Positions 6,607 to 8,932 of a DNA stretch of 8,932 bases are shown here, piece by piece. Position 1 is the first letter of the stretch, and each line of letters begins with the position of its first letter. Below the pieces are notes generated by a model. It did not search any database. It was not told the DNA's origin and saw only the letters and a list, made by a program, of their open reading frames with translations. This DNA comes from an uncultured Actinomycetes bacterium (lineage in GTDB: Bacteria > Actinomycetota > Acidimicrobiia > Acidimicrobiales > RAAP-2), in the NCBI GenBank assembly GCA_903826715.1, contig CAIKFN010000179.1, forward strand, positions 1-8,932, in the 5' to 3' direction. The translations under genes and the position numbers were made by a program.

Positions 6607-7247
6607 TTGCTTTTGCTTCTCCATATTTCTGGTACATAACGAGAGGGACTGGCATCGTCGCGCTCTTGTTACTAACCCTCGTCGTCACGCTCGGAACCCT
6701 TGTTGCAAATCGCATTGGTGGAACATTTGTAGGTCGCTTTGAACTGAACGAACTGCACCGGTCGGTTTCAATGGTTGCAATGTTATTCCTCATTCTTCAC
6801 ATTCTCACTACCGTGATCGATAGTTACGTTTCAACAGGACTTATCTCGGCATTTGTGCCAATGACTTCGGCTTATAAAACGGTACCGATAGCAATAGGCG
6901 CCGTGGGCTTTGACTTACTGCTCTGCGTTTGGATTTCAAGTTTGCTTAAAGTTCGAATAAAAAATGAGTCATGGAGATTTATTCACTGGTTCAGCTGGCT
7001 CGCCTACGCGTCAGCAATCATCCACTCGTATATGTCAGGTTCCGACGCTCACAGTGGGGCTGGACTGGTTTTGGTCGCTGGGTGCGCTGGAATAGTTCTT
7101 TGTGTTGCGTTGTGGCGTTACTTCGCACGACCAGAACGTGCAGCTGGACGTACCGCACTTTCACCTATTCCTCGAGGAAAAACCATTCCACAAAGAACTG
7201 AATCATTCCCTAGAGCAACATCAAAACAGAAAACTCGGCGACGTTAA
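6603..7247 (+). CDS. Ferric-reductase-like transmembrane heme protein
   Basis: Integral membrane protein of 214 residues resembling the heme-binding membrane domain of ferric reductases and NADPH oxidases (also MsrQ-like). About five or six hydrophobic helices span roughly 15-36, 52-72, 91-113, 127-145 and 153-172. Four histidines are placed as expected for two b-type hemes: His52 (LHRSV), His66 (LILHIL), His128 (FIHWFSW) and His141 (IIHSYMSG). There is no cytoplasmic FAD/NAD(P)H domain; the chain ends in a basic tail (about 175-214). Electrons must therefore come from a partner, and the adjacent NuoF-like protein and ferredoxin are obvious donors. ATG 6603 overlaps the apbE stop as ATGA and is preferred over ATG 6585. 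The stop overlaps the next start by one base (TAATG). Confidence 0.88.
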   Translation: MIAFASPYFWYITRGTGIVALLLLTLVVTLGTLVANRIGGTFVGRFELNELHRSVSMVAMLFLILHILTTVIDSYVSTGLISAFVPMTSAYKTVPIAIGAVGFDLLLCVWISSLLKVRIKNESWRFIHWFSWLAYASAIIHSYMSGSDAHSGAGLVLVAGCAGIVLCVALWRYFARPERAAGRTALSPIPRGKTIPQRTESFPRATSKQKTRRR

Positions 7248-8521
7248 TGATTAGTGCCAGTGTGCTACCCAGAGTGCTTCACGGGGCTGAAGGTCGACCT
7301 CTTACTTTGACTCAACACGAGCAAGTGTTCGCATCCAGTGCCCCTCTTAACATCATGCAAGAGTTGGAAAAATCTGGACTCACTGGCCGTGGTGGTGCGG
7401 CGTTTCCTACATTTAGAAAAGTCGATTTGCTTCGTGTCCAGCGCGGTCACAATAAGTCAGTCGTTGTAAATGCGATGGAAGGAGAACCGGCTGCGCACAA
7501 AGAGTTTGCCCTCGCTGGTGCCAACCCACATTTGATACTTGAAGGGGCACAAATTTTGGCCGGCCTTATTGGAGCCAAGCGCATTCTCGTTTGCGTCGCC
7601 AGAGATAATCCAACGGTTGTCAATCACATAAATCGCGCTATTCACGAACTTGAACGTCAAAGCTTGCGTGGAGCGAAAATAGAACTCCACACTCCTCCTT
7701 GGCGTTATGTTGCTGGAGAAGAGTCAGCACTCGTTCACTGGTTAAATGACAATGAATCTCTCCCCCAGTACCGCCCTGAGCGACCAAGCATTCTTCGTGT
7801 TGGGCACAGTCCCGTACTCGTTGATAACGCTGAGACGTGTGCCAACGTTGCACTTATTGCACGATTCGGTGCCGACTGGTTTAGATTACTCGGAACTGAG
7901 AAAAGTCCGGGGTCAACACTTGTTTCACTTTCTGGTGCTGTTGAGAGGTCCACTGTGCTTGAAGTTTCTCTTGGAACTCCAATCAGAGCCATCTTGGCTG
8001 CTGGACACGCCGACATGGCACCACAGGCGCTACTGCTTGGAGGATTCGGTGGAACATGGCTACACGGGAAACACATTGACACCCCTTACGCCAATGAACA
8101 CCTGTCTGCACATGGAGCGAGTGTTGGAGCAGGTGTGATGGCAGTCCTTGCACGTGAGGCGTGTGGTGTTTATGAAACACTTCGCATAGTGCGCTGGATG
8201 GCAAACGAAAGTGCTCGACAGTGTGGACCTTGCGCATTTGGGCTTCCTGCACTGGCTGATGATTTAACGAGCATCACGCATGCATCAAAGGACCCGAGAG
8301 CGGCATACGATCGACTGCTGAGTCGTTGCGATTCAATTGAAGGACGTGGCGCATGTCGCCACCCAGATGGAGTTATCCGACTCGTAAGGTCTGCACTTAC
8401 AGTCTTCGCTGATGACATTGCCCAGCACATAGTTGGCCGGCCTTGTGGCGGGACACAGCGCCCTAAGCACACAATCAAGATTCCTTCGCTCGAGCACGAG
8501 GATGAACTTATATGGGAGTAG
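7247..8521 (+). CDS. Stand-alone NuoF-like NADH-binding flavin/Fe-S protein
   Basis: Homologue of the 51-kDa subunit (NuoF) of complex I and NAD-linked hydrogenases, which passes electrons from NADH via FMN to a [4Fe-4S] cluster; 424 residues. It has the Gly-rich loop SGLTGRGGAAFPTFRK (43-58), NAMEGEPAAHKE (75-86), YVAGEESAL (154-162), an SLBB-like segment (about 222-272), and a C-terminal cluster region with Cys326 and Cys329 in ESARQCGPC and Cys370 in GRGAC. The 41-residue spacing from Cys329 to Cys370 equals that in classical NuoF. The first cysteine of the usual ESCGxCxPC is Ala323, leaving three of four ligands; Cys361 is a possible fourth. No NuoE or NuoG is nearby, so it is not part of complex I. 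It probably works with the ferredoxin and the heme protein encoded on either side. Confidence 0.92.
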   Translation: MISASVLPRVLHGAEGRPLTLTQHEQVFASSAPLNIMQELEKSGLTGRGGAAFPTFRKVDLLRVQRGHNKSVVVNAMEGEPAAHKEFALAGANPHLILEGAQILAGLIGAKRILVCVARDNPTVVNHINRAIHELERQSLRGAKIELHTPPWRYVAGEESALVHWLNDNESLPQYRPERPSILRVGHSPVLVDNAETCANVALIARFGADWFRLLGTEKSPGSTLVSLSGAVERSTVLEVSLGTPIRAILAAGHADMAPQALLLGGFGGTWLHGKHIDTPYANEHLSAHGASVGAGVMAVLAREACGVYETLRIVRWMANESARQCGPCAFGLPALADDLTSITHASKDPRAAYDRLLSRCDSIEGRGACRHPDGVIRLVRSALTVFADDIAQHIVGRPCGGTQRPKHTIKIPSLEHEDELIWE

Positions 8522-8766
8522 TGCGTAGACGTTCTGGTTCATTTGTACTGAAGGTAAATCCGATTCTCTGTGACGGATTCGGGCACTGTCACGAGCTTGC
8601 GCCTGAACTCGTTGACGTTGATGAGTGGGGTTATCCCATTGTTGCAACCGAACCTGTCCCCCTCAGCAACTCTGGGGTGCTGCAGTCAGCACGCTACGCA
8701 GTGCGCGGATGCCCACGTCAAGCACTCAGCATTGAGCGAAGCAACGACACAGAGAAACCTCAATAA
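8512..8766 (+). CDS. Three-cysteine ferredoxin, probably [3Fe-4S]
   Basis: Small cytoplasmic electron carrier of 84 residues, of the type that in actinobacteria often serves cytochromes P450. Cluster ligands are Cys20 and Cys26 (C-DGFGH-C) and Cys67 in RGCPRQAL; the position where a fourth cysteine would stand is Phe23. That pattern suggests a [3Fe-4S] cluster or a [4Fe-4S] cluster with one open site. APELVDVDEWGYP (30-42) is typical of the family. ATG 8512 is preferred: GAGGA (8498-8502) lies 9 bases upstream. GTG 8521 is a weaker alternative. It overlaps the NuoF-like gene by 10 bases, so the two are surely coupled and the carrier probably links it to the membrane heme protein. No P450 is present in the window. 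Confidence 0.92.
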   Translation: MGVVRRRSGSFVLKVNPILCDGFGHCHELAPELVDVDEWGYPIVATEPVPLSNSGVLQSARYAVRGCPRQALSIERSNDTEKPQ

Positions 8767-8776
8767 TTCGTTTATT

Positions 8777-8806
8777 TTGAGGGGTAGTTCGAAAACCTAG
8801 TAGTGT
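8777..8806 (+). promoter_or_regulatory. Possible promoter for the bS22 gene
   Basis: TTGAGG (8777-8782) and TAGTGT (8801-8806) resemble -35 and -10 elements, 18 bases apart. Transcription would start around 8812-8814, only a few bases before ATG 8817. That gene lacks any nearby Shine-Dalgarno sequence, which fits a nearly leaderless message, a common mode in actinobacteria. The match is by eye only. Confidence 0.35.
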
Positions 8807-8816
8807 CGTACAAGCC

Positions 8817-8918
8817 ATGGGATCATTAATTAAGAAGCGCCGTAAGCGCATGCGTAAGAAGAAGCACAAGAAGATGCTGAAGCGAACACGCTTCCAGCGT
8901 CGCGCCGCCGGTAAATAA
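8817..8918 (+). CDS. Ribosomal protein bS22 (AURKAIP1/COX24-domain protein), 33 residues
   Basis: Very short, extremely basic protein: 33 residues, of which more than half are Lys or Arg. It begins MGSLIKKRRKRMRKKKH and ends RRAAGK. It closely resembles the 33-residue mycobacterial protein (Rv0500B in M. tuberculosis, from memory), found as bS22 in the mycobacterial small ribosomal subunit and related to mitochondrial mS38 (AURKAIP1/Cox24). It binds rRNA on the small subunit near the subunit interface. Lacking a nearby ribosome-binding site, it is probably translated from a leaderless or near-leaderless mRNA. It lies 50 bp after the ferredoxin gene and is probably a separate transcription unit. 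Reading-frame length and sequence both argue that it is real and complete. Confidence 0.93.
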   Translation: MGSLIKKRRKRMRKKKHKKMLKRTRFQRRAAGK

Positions 8919-8932
8919 CTAGTTTCTACGCC

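Noticed and set aside
7735..8138. Long overlapping frames on both strands inside the NuoF-like gene
   Set aside because: No recognisable domains or start signals, and the NuoF-like frame here carries clear family motifs.

Overview
The window looks like a chromosomal segment of an actinobacterium of moderate GC content (about half GC by eye). The evidence is an actinobacterial-type PRPP synthase, an MprAB-like two-component pair, and at the right edge a 33-residue Lys/Arg-rich protein that closely resembles the mycobacterial small-subunit ribosomal protein bS22. The moderate GC would suit an aquatic lineage of Acidimicrobiia or a relative, but that placement is a guess. There are ten protein genes in the main layout, an eleventh very short one (bS22) and one tRNA. 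I see no insertion sequence, phage gene or CRISPR array.

Left part (16-3118). On the minus strand, in transcription order, lie tRNA-Gln(UUG), glmU and prs: nucleotide-sugar and PRPP synthesis housekeeping genes. A plus-strand alpha/beta hydrolase sits between glmU and the tRNA. GlmU is short (370 residues). It keeps a complete uridylyltransferase domain but ends inside the beta-helix, before the acetyltransferase active site, and prs begins only 26 bases later. The glmU and hydrolase start codons, if the hydrolase start is taken as far upstream as possible, are 13 bases apart. A near-perfect 22-bp palindrome and a ribosome-binding-like sequence inside the early hydrolase frame suggest the true hydrolase start is further in (2233), leaving a 97-bp divergent control region.

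Middle part (3226-5270). An OmpR/PhoB-type response regulator and a membrane histidine kinase overlap by 4 bases (GTGA).

Right part (5339-8766). Five plus-strand genes are tightly packed and mostly overlap: a small Pro/Thr-rich exported or membrane-anchored protein, an ApbE-like FAD:protein FMN transferase, a ferric-reductase-like heme b membrane protein with no flavin domain, a stand-alone NuoF-like NADH/FMN/Fe-S subunit, and a three-cysteine ferredoxin. Together they read as a membrane electron-transfer chain: NADH to FMN and Fe-S in the NuoF-like protein, then ferredoxin, then membrane heme, then an extracytoplasmic acceptor that may be flavinylated. No obvious flavinylated substrate (FMN-binding domain) is encoded here. 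Several cofactor sites differ from textbook family members. The two-component system directly upstream on the same strand is a natural candidate regulator. The bS22 gene follows after 50 bases, apparently with its own promoter and almost no leader.
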